Positions 16,010 to 24,058 of a DNA stretch of 33,105 bases are shown here, piece after piece (position 1 is the first letter of the stretch; every line of letters begins with the position of its first letter). Source of the stretch: an uncultured Bacteroidota bacterium. Lineage in GTDB: Bacteria > Bacteroidota > Bacteroidia > Chitinophagales > Saprospiraceae. The notes below the pieces were generated by a model. That model was not told where the DNA came from. It ran no database searches and was given only the letters and a program-made list of their open reading frames with translations. Position numbers and translations under genes: made by a program. The DNA lies in NCBI GenBank assembly GCA_903933805.1, contig CAIZLM010000026.1:1-33105 (forward strand), in the 5' to 3' direction.

Positions 16010-17020
16010 ATGGAATTTCCAACCTCGCTTCGCCAACTGATTTGTGTGCCACAAAACGTGGCTATTTTTTCCCACCGCAATCCAGACGGCGATGCCATTG
16101 GCAGCGCCCTGGCCATGCGGCACTACCTGGAACAATATGGTCACACCATTCACGTTATCTTCCCTTCCGAGTTCCCAAAAGAATTCGAATCGTTGCCTGG
16201 ATCCGAAGACATTTTAATTTGGGATATCCACACAGAAGAAAGCAAGCAAGTGTTGTCCCAAAAAAACCTGTTTTTCTACCTGGATTTTAATGCCTTGGGC
16301 AGAATTGATCGATTGGGTGATTTTGTGAAAGATTTGCCGGGAAAACGCATCATGATTGACCACCATTTATACCCGGATCCAATCGCCGATTATGTATTCT
16401 CAGAGCCAGATGCAAGTAGCACCTGTGAACTTATTTACCGTTTTATTGAAGGAATGGGTGATATTATCAAAATAAGTCCCACCGTTGGAAAGTGTATTTT
16501 GACCGGAATAATCACCGATACGGGCTCATTTCGTCATGCTACCAACCCATCGATATACCGCATCGCTGCGGACTTGGTGGAGCGCGGAACCGATGATACA
16601 GCCGTTCAGGACATGATTTTTAATTCAAACGAAGAAAAAAACCTGCGATTGCTGGGACACTGCCTCTCCAACCGAATGGAATACTGGCCTGAATACCGCA
16701 CGGCATTGATTTGGCTGTCCAAAAAAGACTACGAAACTTTTAACATTCAACGGGGCGACACAGAGGGTATTGTCAACTACCTCCTCAGTATGCGATCCGT
16801 GCGGTTGGCGGCATTTATACACAACCAACCTACCGTTGTGAAGCTCAGTCTCCGATCAAAAGGCGACCTAGATGTGCAGGAAATTTGTAAAAAACACTTC
16901 AATGGTGGCGGACACAAAAATGCCTCCGGCGCTTTTTCACACAGCAGTTTGAAAGACACCATTGAGCGATTCAAAAAAATACTACCTGAGTACAAACAAG
17001 TACTGGAAGGCCTTAAATGA
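16010..17020 (+). CDS. DHH-family phosphoesterase, NrnA-type oligoribonuclease/pAp phosphatase
   Basis: The 336-residue protein has the DHH domain metal motifs SHRNPDGDAIGS (21-32), a conserved Asp in LDFNALGRID, the name-giving DHH at 117-119, and GIITDTGSFRH. The C-terminal DHHA1 domain ends with the substrate motif GGGHKNASG (299-307). Members of this architecture degrade nano-RNA (2-5 nt) and dephosphorylate 3'-phosphoadenosine 5'-phosphate using Mn2+. The ATG at 16010 is supported by the -7 element just upstream. A longer frame starting further upstream on the plus strand is not this gene. Confidence 0.92.
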   Translation: MEFPTSLRQLICVPQNVAIFSHRNPDGDAIGSALAMRHYLEQYGHTIHVIFPSEFPKEFESLPGSEDILIWDIHTEESKQVLSQKNLFFYLDFNALGRIDRLGDFVKDLPGKRIMIDHHLYPDPIADYVFSEPDASSTCELIYRFIEGMGDIIKISPTVGKCILTGIITDTGSFRHATNPSIYRIAADLVERGTDDTAVQDMIFNSNEEKNLRLLGHCLSNRMEYWPEYRTALIWLSKKDYETFNIQRGDTEGIVNYLLSMRSVRLAAFIHNQPTVVKLSLRSKGDLDVQEICKKHFNGGGHKNASGAFSHSSLKDTIERFKKILPEYKQVLEGLK

Positions 17021-17021
17021 G

Positions 17022-17073
17022 GTAATTTCAGTTTTGTTTGCTAAAAATATTGCCCGTTCATCAAACCAGTTAC
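17022..17073 (+). repeat. Remnant of the interspersed palindromic repeat
   Basis: It ends in AAACCAGTTAC (17063-17073), the outer right end of the family. The left part (GGTAATTTCAG...) is only a weak match. It lies just after the DHH gene and 48 bases before the first FKBP gene. Confidence 0.4.
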
Positions 17074-17120
17074 AAAAAATAATTCTTCAACCTGAATCTT
17101 TAAATTTCATCAAAAAAGAA

Positions 17121-17993
17121 ATGCGGAATCTCTTGTTTTTGGCTATAATAGCCTTCTCATTTGCACAGGCCTCTTGCGACAAAGGCGGCCCCATCAAAAC
17201 CAAAGGTGGCAACACGGTCATCAACCACACCAACAACGATGGCCCTAAAATTACCAATGGTCAAACGGTGTTAATCAGCGTCAATACTTGGCTGAATGAC
17301 TCCCTTATCCAAAGTACCCAGCGCGACAACGAAGGTCCTCGTGAATTTACACTTCCTGATTCAAGCGCCATGAAAGGTCGTGTGCCCGCTGTATTTGAAG
17401 CGTTACTGTTGCTCGCCAATGGTGACAGCGCAACGGTACTTCAACCCGTTGACTCAATCATGAAACGCAGTATTCCGAAAGAATTTGGCGAAGTGAAGCA
17501 AATTCGATTTGAATTGCGCGTCGTTGACATCCTAACGCCTGAGAAAATTGCTCAACGTGAGGCCGACGAGCAAAAGAAAATGGAGGGCGTAAAATCGCAG
17601 GGTGTTGAGGTCGCTGCAATCGTAAAAACGGCGATTGACGACTATAAAGCCAACAAACTCGGCGACAAGTTGCAGAAATCTGCATCCGGGCTTGAGTACA
17701 TCGTACTAGACAAAGGCGCCGGTGCTTCCATCAAAGATGGCGACAAAATCCCCACCAATTACTACGGTGTGTTGAAAAGCAATGGTACCATGTTTGACAA
17801 TTCTTTCGACCGCGGTGGTGCTGCGCCCTTTACCGTGGGTGGTTTGGTTCCCGGCTTCAATGAAGGCATGAAATTGCTCAACAAAGGTGGCAAGGCAATC
17901 CTCTTTATCCCTTACGATTTGGCGTACGGCGAAGCTGCCAATGGACCAATCCCGGCCAAAGCTGATTTGGTATTCTATATCGCAGTAGAGTAA
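17121..17993 (+). CDS. FKBP-type peptidyl-prolyl isomerase, probable lipoprotein
   Basis: From the ATG at 17121 the product is 290 residues. The N-terminal hydrophobic stretch ends FAQASC (Cys19), an approximate lipobox, so a lipoprotein is likely. Residues about 45-135 form a degenerate FKBP-like domain (NGQTVLISVNTWLNDSLIQST...). A helical, charged linker follows (EKIAQREADEQKKMEG), then a canonical FKBP domain from about 193: YYGVLKSNGTMFDNSFDR, GLVPGFNEGMKLLNKGGKAILFIPYDLAYGE and a final strand. It should catalyse cis-trans proline isomerisation in the periplasm and aid outer-membrane or secreted protein folding. The next gene is a paralogue with the same two-domain layout. A perfect 20-bp terminator follows. 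Confidence 0.9.
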   Translation: MRNLLFLAIIAFSFAQASCDKGGPIKTKGGNTVINHTNNDGPKITNGQTVLISVNTWLNDSLIQSTQRDNEGPREFTLPDSSAMKGRVPAVFEALLLLANGDSATVLQPVDSIMKRSIPKEFGEVKQIRFELRVVDILTPEKIAQREADEQKKMEGVKSQGVEVAAIVKTAIDDYKANKLGDKLQKSASGLEYIVLDKGAGASIKDGDKIPTNYYGVLKSNGTMFDNSFDRGGAAPFTVGGLVPGFNEGMKLLNKGGKAILFIPYDLAYGEAANGPIPAKADLVFYIAVE

Positions 17994-18004
17994 TTTTTTT
18001 CTCC

Positions 18005-18054
18005 AATATAGCGCAGCATTGGCAATATTTTGTGCCAATGCTGCGCTATATTTT
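18005..18054 (+). terminator. Terminator of the first FKBP gene, perfect 20-bp stem
   Basis: 18005-18024 (AATATAGCGCAGCATTGGCA) is exactly complementary to 18033-18052, with an 8-base loop. The stem ends in TATATT and is followed by TTC, and a T-run (TTTTTTT) precedes it just after the stop codon. The perfect stem is unusually long for a simple terminator. Confidence 0.75.
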
Positions 18055-18058
18055 CTCA

Positions 18059-18221
18059 GTAACTGGTTAGGTGCCACGCTGTCTGGCCCAAAAAGGCACA
18101 TTTTCAGCCATACTTCGCAGATTTTTTTGACCGTAGCGCTGCCACGGCCTACAAAAATCCGCTTCGTCTAACAAAAAATGGCCCATTTTTTGTCTCAGAC
18201 GCGACCACGCTAACCAGTTAC
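18059..18221 (-). repeat. Interspersed palindromic repeat, copy C (inverted, expanded centre)
   Basis: It starts GTAACTGGTTAGGTGCCACG and ends GACCACGCTAACCAGTTAC. The TCGCGTCTGAGACAAAAAA arm is on the right, so this copy is inverted relative to A, B, D and E. The centre is expanded by about 80 bases containing a second inverted repeat (GCAGATTTTTTT...AAAAATCCGC around CCGTAGCGCTGCCACGG). The total is 163 bp. The right end forms TACTTTTC (18219-18226), 17 bases before the next start codon. Confidence 0.85.
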
Positions 18222-18242
18222 TTTTCTCAAACAATACCCATC

Positions 18243-19100
18243 ATGTTGAAAATCAAATTTTTGTTTGGCTTTTTACTGATCGCCGCGAGTTCTTTTGCGC
18301 AAACACCTGCCATCACCACAGAACATGGTTACCGTTTTTACCACCACATCAAAACCGGTGGGCAAAAACCAAAACGTGGTGAAACAATTAAAGCGTATGT
18401 CAATATTTTTATCGGCGATACCCTCTTGAGCAGCTCAAGAAAAAACCTGGGTGGTACCTATAAATTTGATATCGCCCCAGAAGACGCCGTACTCGAACAC
18501 TACCCACCGCTGATGGATGCTGCCTTGCTGATGGGTATTGGCGACAGCGCAACTATTTTTCAACCGCTTGACACCGCCATGCGACGTTTTGTTCCAAAAG
18601 CGGTTCAAAACCAAAAAGAATTGCGGTTTGAAATAGCACTCGTTCAAGTTATCAATGCTGACGACAAAGCCAAAGCCGAACAAGCGGCAAGCCTCCGGGC
18701 TGCAAGCCTAAAGACAATGGCCGCCTCTAAAGTTCAAGAATACAGCGCAGGAAACCTTCAGGAACAGCTGACAACCACAAAATCAGGATTAAAAGTACTC
18801 CTTTTGGAACGTGGAAGAGGGAAAAGAGTGCTGGTAAACGACGCTGTGCAAGTGCATTATTTTGGATTCCTGAAAAATGGCACTTGCTTCGATAACTCCT
18901 TTGAACGCCATCACCCGTTGGCGTTCCCTGTGGGTGTGGGACAAATGATCCCCGGATTTGACGAAGGGGTGATGCTCCTGCCACGCGGTTCAAAAGCATA
19001 TCTGTTTATACCTAGTGCGTTGGCTTATGGTGATGCCGTTGCAGCAGATGGCCAGATTCCAGCAAATTCTGAACTTATTTTTTACATTGAAATACTGTAA
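18243..19100 (+). CDS. FKBP-type peptidyl-prolyl isomerase (secreted paralogue)
   Basis: The 285-residue product has a signal peptide (about 1-19, ending SSFAQ) but no lipobox cysteine. Like its upstream neighbour it has a degenerate N-terminal FKBP-like domain (RGETIKAYVNIFIGDTLLSSS, then LMGIGDSATIFQPLDTAMRRFVPK). An Ala/Lys-rich helical linker follows, then a C-terminal FKBP domain: VQVHYFGFLKNGTCFDNSF, IPGFDEGVMLLPRGSKAYLFIPSALAYGD and SELIFYIEIL. The shared architecture and sequence point to a tandem duplication, after which one copy kept a lipid anchor and this one became soluble. The two are separated by a terminator and repeat copy C, so they are probably transcribed separately. Confidence 0.9.
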   Translation: MLKIKFLFGFLLIAASSFAQTPAITTEHGYRFYHHIKTGGQKPKRGETIKAYVNIFIGDTLLSSSRKNLGGTYKFDIAPEDAVLEHYPPLMDAALLMGIGDSATIFQPLDTAMRRFVPKAVQNQKELRFEIALVQVINADDKAKAEQAASLRAASLKTMAASKVQEYSAGNLQEQLTTTKSGLKVLLLERGRGKRVLVNDAVQVHYFGFLKNGTCFDNSFERHHPLAFPVGVGQMIPGFDEGVMLLPRGSKAYLFIPSALAYGDAVAADGQIPANSELIFYIEIL

Positions 19101-19179
19101 AGATCGCGCCAGATGCTTCTTTTCGTGTTCTTTCAACCCTTTTTACAATTCACTTTTACTAAAAACTCCGTTTCCAGAC

Positions 19180-20290
19180 ATGACTATCGAACAACTCAAA
19201 GAGTTGAAGGATAAACTGGCGGTCCTTAGGAGGTATCTTTGACGTGGATCACCGATCCATTGAAGTTGAAGACCTGACCAGCCAAACCCTAGACCCAAAC
19301 TTTTGGAATGAGCCCAAGCGGGCCGAAACAATCCAACGAAAAATCGGCATCAACAAAAAGTGGCTCGACGAATTCGGCGCACTCGCCCGAGCAGTAGATG
19401 ACACGGAAGGACTGTATGAATTCCAAAAAGAAAGCATGGCCACAGAGGCCGAAGTAGATGCCCAATACGTTGAAACCGCCGGTATCTTAGCCGATGCAGA
19501 ATTCCGCAGTACGCTCAACCAAAAAGAGGATGAAATGAACGCCGTGCTTACCATCAACGCGGGCGCAGGCGGAACAGAAGCGTGCGACTGGGCATCGATG
19601 ATACTCAGGATGTACCGAATGTGGGCAGAAAAAGCCGGTTACAAAGTAATTGACCTTTTCGAACAAGATGGTGAAGCAGCCGGCATCAAATCCGCCAGTA
19701 TTGAAATCCGGGGCGATTATGCCTACGGTTGGCTCAAAGGCGAAAATGGTGTGCACCGGCTGGTGCGGATCAGCCCATTTAATGCACAGGGAAAACGACA
19801 AACGTCTTTTGCCTCTGTTTTTGTGTATCCACTCATCGAAAACGACGAAATCGAAGTTGTCGTTAGCCCTGATGACATCCGCTGGGATGTGTTTCGGGCT
19901 TCCGGAGCAGGTGGCCAACACGTCAACAGAACAGAATCCGCCGTTCGTGTGACCCACATCCCCACGGGTATTGTTGCGGAATGCCAAGCCGACAGAAGTC
20001 AGCACCGAAACCGCGATACCGCCCTGAATATGTTGAAAAGTCGCCTCTACCAACTCGAATTGCGCAAACGCCAGGCGGAAAAAGATAAAATTGAAGCCGG
20101 TAAAAGCAAAATAGAATGGGGCAGCCAGATACGTTCCTATGTACTCGACGACCGCTGGGTAAAAGACTTGAGATCAGGCTATAAAGTACACAATCCTGAT
20201 GCCGTCCTGAACGGCGAACTCAATGAATTTTTTAAAGCCTACCTGATGTGGGAGCGAAATCCAACCGGGGAAGTGGACGACGATGAATAA
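19180..20290 (+). CDS. prfB: Peptide chain release factor 2, with programmed +1 frameshift
   Basis: The first frame starts at the ATG at 19180 and reads 20 codons ending AGG AGG TAT CTT, then an in-frame TGA at 19240-19242. The sequence AGGAGGTATCTTTGAC is the classic RF2 frameshift site: an internal Shine-Dalgarno-like AGGAGG (19228-19233), slippery CTT, TGA and a following C. After the +1 slip, translation continues GAC GTG GAT to the TAA at 20288, giving 369 residues in total. The long second frame contains ISPFNAQGKRQTSF (the region recognising the stop codon) and the peptidyl-release motif GAGGQHVNRTESAVR. RF2 terminates at UGA and UAA, and the shift autoregulates its level. Confidence 0.97.
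19228..19243 (+). promoter_or_regulatory. prfB recoding site
   Basis: AGGAGG-TAT-CTT-TGA-C: the internal anti-Shine-Dalgarno pairing sequence sits three bases from the slippery CUU. The UGA followed by C is a weak stop. Low RF2 makes the ribosome slip to GAC and complete the protein. Confidence 0.95.
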
Positions 20291-20292
20291 TT

Positions 20293-20370
20293 GTAACTGG
20301 CAAGGTGGTCGCGTCTGCGACAAATAAATGGGCCTTTTTGGGCCAGACAGCTTGCCCCCTAACCAGCTAC
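20293..20370 (+). repeat. Interspersed palindromic repeat, copy D
   Basis: This compact 78-bp copy starts GTAACTGGCAAGGTGGTCGC and ends CTTGCCCCCTAACCAGCTAC, with central ACAAATAAATGGGCCTTTTTGGGCCAGA. It lies three bases after the prfB stop codon. Confidence 0.85.
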
Positions 20371-20401
20371 GAATAATGAACGGCACAAATGATCATACTT
20401 C

Positions 20402-20445
20402 GAGGAGGTTTCTCATGAATTTGAGAAAGCCTCCTCATTTTTTTT
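20402..20445 (+). terminator. Rho-independent terminator downstream of prfB
   Basis: GAGGAGG-TTTCTCA pairs with TGAGAAA-g-CCTCCTC (one bulged G) and is followed after one base by eight T. It should end prfB transcription, including read-through of repeat copy D. Confidence 0.85.
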
Positions 20446-20505
20446 GCGCGTTTACTCGTTTTCTCGCCAAACTTGATTTTATTTGCTGCTTAAATCACCG
20501 ACTTT

Positions 20506-21378
20506 ATGACTTCACGTCGCCGTGCACTCAAAACAATGCTGGCAGGGGTAGCAGCCCTCTCTACCTCCCCAATGCCCACTTTTGCCGCGCTCAACCAACC
20601 CTCCCCCGACCTGCGCAATGGTAATATTCGCCACGCCGTTTGTCGCTGGTGCTACGATGGCTTTACCCTGGAAGAATTGTGTACATTCTCCAAGCAGATT
20701 GGTATCACCGCAATCGACCTGGTAGGTCCTAAAGATTGGCCCATTTTAAAACAATACGGCCTCGATTCCTCCATGTGCAACGGCGCCGAAATAAACCTGG
20801 TGGATGGTTGGAACGACCCGAAATTTCACCCGCAACTCATCAAAAACTACTCGGAAATGATCCCTGTAGTGGCCAAAGCAGGTTATAAAAACCTGATACT
20901 TTTCAGCGGAAATCGCCGGGGCATGGACAATGAAACCGGCCTGAAAAATTGTGTCGAAGGTTTGAAAAAAATCCTGGGACTGGCCGAAAAAAACGGCGTT
21001 GTGCTTCAAATAGAAGTATTCAACTCCAAAGTGGACCACAAAGACTACATGGCCGACAATACCCCTTGGACCATCGAACTCTGCAAACAGCTCGGCTCAG
21101 AACACTTTAAAATTTTATACGACATCTACCACATGCAGATCAATGAGGGCGATATCATCCATACCATTCGGGACCACCACCAATATTTTGGGCATTACCA
21201 CACAGCCGGGGTACCGGGTCGAAATGAAATAGATGATCGCCAAGAATTGAACTATCCGGCCATTATGAAAGCAATCGCAGCAACCGGATTCCAAGGCTAT
21301 GTGGCCCAAGAATTCATCCCCCTGTCAAAAGACCCGATGGCCGCCTTAGCAGCAGCCATCGATATTTGTGATGTTTAG
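20506..21378 (+). CDS. Tat-exported TIM-barrel isomerase, hydroxypyruvate isomerase-like
   Basis: The 290-residue product starts with an Arg-rich Tat-type signal (MTSRRRALKTMLAGVAAL..., about 1-27). The rest is an AP-endonuclease-2/xylose-isomerase-like TIM barrel: NIRHAVCRWCYDGFTLEEL, GITAIDLVGPKDW, LQIEVFNSKVDHKDYM with the metal-site Glu, ILYDIYHMQINEGDI and GHYHTAGVPGRNEIDDRQELNYP, then GYVAQEFIP. This pattern is that of the hydroxypyruvate isomerase (Hyi) family, in which Glu, Asp and His ligands bind a divalent metal. Exported homologues in Bacteroidota often stand near GMC oxidoreductases, as here. The true substrate is unknown; a keto-sugar or keto-acid produced in the periplasm is plausible. 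Confidence 0.85.
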   Translation: MTSRRRALKTMLAGVAALSTSPMPTFAALNQPSPDLRNGNIRHAVCRWCYDGFTLEELCTFSKQIGITAIDLVGPKDWPILKQYGLDSSMCNGAEINLVDGWNDPKFHPQLIKNYSEMIPVVAKAGYKNLILFSGNRRGMDNETGLKNCVEGLKKILGLAEKNGVVLQIEVFNSKVDHKDYMADNTPWTIELCKQLGSEHFKILYDIYHMQINEGDIIHTIRDHHQYFGHYHTAGVPGRNEIDDRQELNYPAIMKAIAATGFQGYVAQEFIPLSKDPMAALAAAIDICDV

Positions 21379-21459
21379 TTATGACAACCTGTACTTGAGT
21401 TAACCCCAGAATCACACTTTACATTATTTCAATCTTTTATCTTTTTTAAGCAATAAAAA

Positions 21460-23136
21460 ATGGCAGAAAAATACGACGCAATCGTGGTCGGATCCGGTAT
21501 TTCCGGGGGCTGGGCCGCTAAAGAACTTACTGAAAAAGGACTTAAAGTACTCTTGTTGGAGCGCGGAAAAGATGTAAAACACGTCACCGATTACGATACA
21601 GCCAACAAACACGTGTGGGAATTTCCCCACCGTGGACGGATTACAGAGGAAATGAAGGTAAACCATCCGGTTCAAAAACGAGATTACCCTTACTCTGAAT
21701 TTAAGCCTGATTGGTGGGTTGATGATAAAGAATGCCCCTACACAGAAGTCAAACGCTTCGACTGGTACAGAGGATTTCATGTTGGCGGCAAATCGCTGAT
21801 GTGGGGGCGTCAAAGTTACCGCTGGAGTCCCATGGACTTTGAAAGCAACGCAAAAGACGGGCATGGCGTCGATTGGCCTGTTCGGTACGATGATCTGGCG
21901 CCTTGGTACGACTATGTAGAAAAGTTTGCCGGCATCTCTGGCTCCATGGAGGGGCTTCCCCAGCTTCCCGATGGAAAATTTTTGCCGCCCATGGCATTGA
22001 ACATTGTTGAAAAAGACGTGGCCGCTAGGATCAAGGCAAAATATGAACACCGCCGACTGATTATTGGCCGTACAGCCAACCTGACGGAGTCCATCAATGG
22101 TCGTGGTTCTTGCCAATACCGCAATTTATGTTCCAGAGGATGCCCCTTTGGCGCCTATTTCAGCACCCAATCCGCTACCCTGCCAGCGGCAGTCGCAACG
22201 GGAAATCTCACGTTGCGTCCATTTTCATTGGTCAATCAAATCTTATACGACAAAGACAAAAAACGCGCAAAAGGCGTACTGGTCATTGATGCTGAGACGC
22301 TACAAACCATTGAATATGAGGCGAAAATAATCTTTGTTTGTGGTTCTACCCTGGGATCAACATTCCTCTTGCTCAACTCCATTGAACTGGGCGGATTGCC
22401 CGATGGCCTGGGTAATACCAGCGGCCAATTGGGACAAAACCTGATGGACCACCACTTCCGCTGTGGCGCCAATGGTGAAGTAGAGGGCTATGACGACAAG
22501 TACACGTACGGACGTCGCGCCAATGGTTTTTACATCCCCCGCTACCGCAATTTCTTCGGCGATAGCCGCCCCTACCAGCGTGGTTTTGGCTACCAAGGCT
22601 CCGCCAGTCGTCAAGGTTGGGAGCGTGAAATAGCCGAGCTTAGCATCGGTGCAGACTTGAAAAACGCCCTGGTGGAACCCGGCAAGTGGACCATCGGCAT
22701 GACGGGTTTTGGTGAAATGCTGCCTTACGAAAAAAACAAGGTCACCATTGACAAAACCAAAAAAGACAAATGGGGACAATATGTGCTTTCCATTGATTGT
22801 GAGCTCAAAGAAAACGAGCAAAAAATGCGGCAGGATATGATCAACGATGCAGCAGAAATGCTGGAGGCCAGCGGCGTGAAAAATGTAAAAACCTATGACA
22901 ATGGATCCTTCCCCGGAATGGCTATTCATGAAATGGGCACTGCACGCATGGGAAAAGACCCAAAAACATCGGTGCTCAACAAGTGGAATCAAATGCACGA
23001 TGTACCCAATGTGTTCGTCACAGATGGCTCTTGTATGACGTCGATCTCGTGTGTAAATCCGTCCCTTACCTTTATGGCACTCACCGCAAGGGCTGCAGAA
23101 TATGCTGTAAACGAACTCAAAAAAGGAAATTTATAA
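21460..23136 (+). CDS. GMC family oxidoreductase (large catalytic subunit)
   Basis: The 558-residue flavoprotein has the N-terminal dinucleotide fold AIVVGSGISGGWAAKEL with GSGISG at 11-16. It also has a sugar/FAD region GGKSLMWGRQSYRW, the Cys-containing CQYRNLCSRGCPFGAYFSTQ, and the C-terminal GMC signature HEMGTARMG...CVNPSLTFMALTAR, with the probable catalytic pair His490 and Asn533. It resembles the large subunit of gluconate 2-dehydrogenase-type enzymes, which oxidise sugars or sugar acids and pass electrons to a partner or quinone. It has no signal peptide of its own. The gene 39 bases downstream encodes a subunit-3 protein with a Tat-type N-terminus, so the pair may be exported as a folded complex. 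Confidence 0.9.
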   Translation: MAEKYDAIVVGSGISGGWAAKELTEKGLKVLLLERGKDVKHVTDYDTANKHVWEFPHRGRITEEMKVNHPVQKRDYPYSEFKPDWWVDDKECPYTEVKRFDWYRGFHVGGKSLMWGRQSYRWSPMDFESNAKDGHGVDWPVRYDDLAPWYDYVEKFAGISGSMEGLPQLPDGKFLPPMALNIVEKDVAARIKAKYEHRRLIIGRTANLTESINGRGSCQYRNLCSRGCPFGAYFSTQSATLPAAVATGNLTLRPFSLVNQILYDKDKKRAKGVLVIDAETLQTIEYEAKIIFVCGSTLGSTFLLLNSIELGGLPDGLGNTSGQLGQNLMDHHFRCGANGEVEGYDDKYTYGRRANGFYIPRYRNFFGDSRPYQRGFGYQGSASRQGWEREIAELSIGADLKNALVEPGKWTIGMTGFGEMLPYEKNKVTIDKTKKDKWGQYVLSIDCELKENEQKMRQDMINDAAEMLEASGVKNVKTYDNGSFPGMAIHEMGTARMGKDPKTSVLNKWNQMHDVPNVFVTDGSCMTSISCVNPSLTFMALTARAAEYAVNELKKGNL

Positions 23137-23175
23137 GCCCTCAAACCCATCTATCAGCAACAACCTAAACATACT

Positions 23176-23766
23176 ATGAACCGTCGCGAACTTTTACAAC
23201 GCACCTCCCTCGTCATAGGTGGCAGCTTGCTTGGCGCCGACAGCCTGTTGGCCAAAACCATCAACTGGGATGCCCTAGACGACGATACCCTTTCGGCGAA
23301 AGGCTATGGTATCTTTTCTAAAGCACAAGTGAAACTGCTGAATGAAGTGGCAGACACCATCATACCAACCACCGATACGCCTGGTGCAAAAGCTGCCAAA
23401 GTCGGACCTTTTATGGCTGTAATAGTCAGTGACTGCTATGAACGACCCAAACAAAAGCGCTTCCTTGATGGACTTATCACCCTCGATCAGGCCTGTAAGA
23501 ACAGCCATGGAAAAACTTTTCTCCATTGCTCGCCACAGCTCCGCCACGACCTACTCGTAGAATTGGATGCACAGCAAAAAGCCTATTCTAAAACCAAGAA
23601 AAAAGATGATCCTGACCACTATTTCAGGGTTATCAAAGATTTGGTGTTGTGGGGATACTTTACCTCCGAAATTGGTGCTACCAAGGCGCTGCGCTCGGTC
23701 GATTACCCCGGTAGATACGAAACCATTGACTATAAAAAAGGCGATCGCGCTTGGGGACAATACTAA
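23176..23766 (+). CDS. Gluconate 2-dehydrogenase subunit 3 family protein
   Basis: The 196-residue protein has a twin-arginine-like N-terminus (MNRRELLQRTSLVIGG, about 1-26). It then matches the subunit-3 family: VKLLNEVADTIIPTTDTPGAKAAKVGPFM, a conserved DC in VSDCYE, and a C-terminal LVLWGYFTSEIGATKAL...YPGRY. Subunit 3 accompanies GMC-type large subunits and probably provides the export signal and maturation or anchoring. Its position directly after the GMC gene is the standard arrangement. No cytochrome c subunit is in the cluster, so the electron acceptor is not identified. Confidence 0.9.
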   Translation: MNRRELLQRTSLVIGGSLLGADSLLAKTINWDALDDDTLSAKGYGIFSKAQVKLLNEVADTIIPTTDTPGAKAAKVGPFMAVIVSDCYERPKQKRFLDGLITLDQACKNSHGKTFLHCSPQLRHDLLVELDAQQKAYSKTKKKDDPDHYFRVIKDLVLWGYFTSEIGATKALRSVDYPGRYETIDYKKGDRAWGQY

Positions 23767-23912
23767 CGTACTTTTGCCGCATCTGGTGAATTACATGGTG
23801 AAGGTCGTGGCAATTTTTTTAGCACTCAAAACGTAATGTCGGCAAATTACGCTGCTAAATGTCAAATTTGTACGCCACAAGTTTGCCCACAACAAGTACT
23901 ATCTACAATGCA

Positions 23913-23955
23913 GAGGTTTACCATGCACATCTACGGAAGTGCATTGGTGAACCTC
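23913..23955 (+). other. Isolated long hairpin of unknown role
   Basis: GAGGTTTACCATGCAC (23913-23928) pairs with GTGCATTGGTGAACCTC (23939-23955), with one wobble or mismatch and one bulged T. The loop is 10 bases. No T-run follows, so it is not a standard terminator. The rest of 23767-24058 holds nothing else I can identify. Confidence 0.6.
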
Positions 23956-24058
23956 GCGTCGTTATAAACCCTACTTACGTAAGAATTTAAGGTCATCCCC
24001 TAAAATCTCAAAGCCTGATATGATTTGCGTCGTACCTTCCCGCAAAATTTACTTCTCC

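Noticed and set aside
20328-20624. Open frame of 98 codons after prfB
   Set aside because: It runs through repeat copy D and the prfB terminator and overlaps the isomerase gene in another frame.
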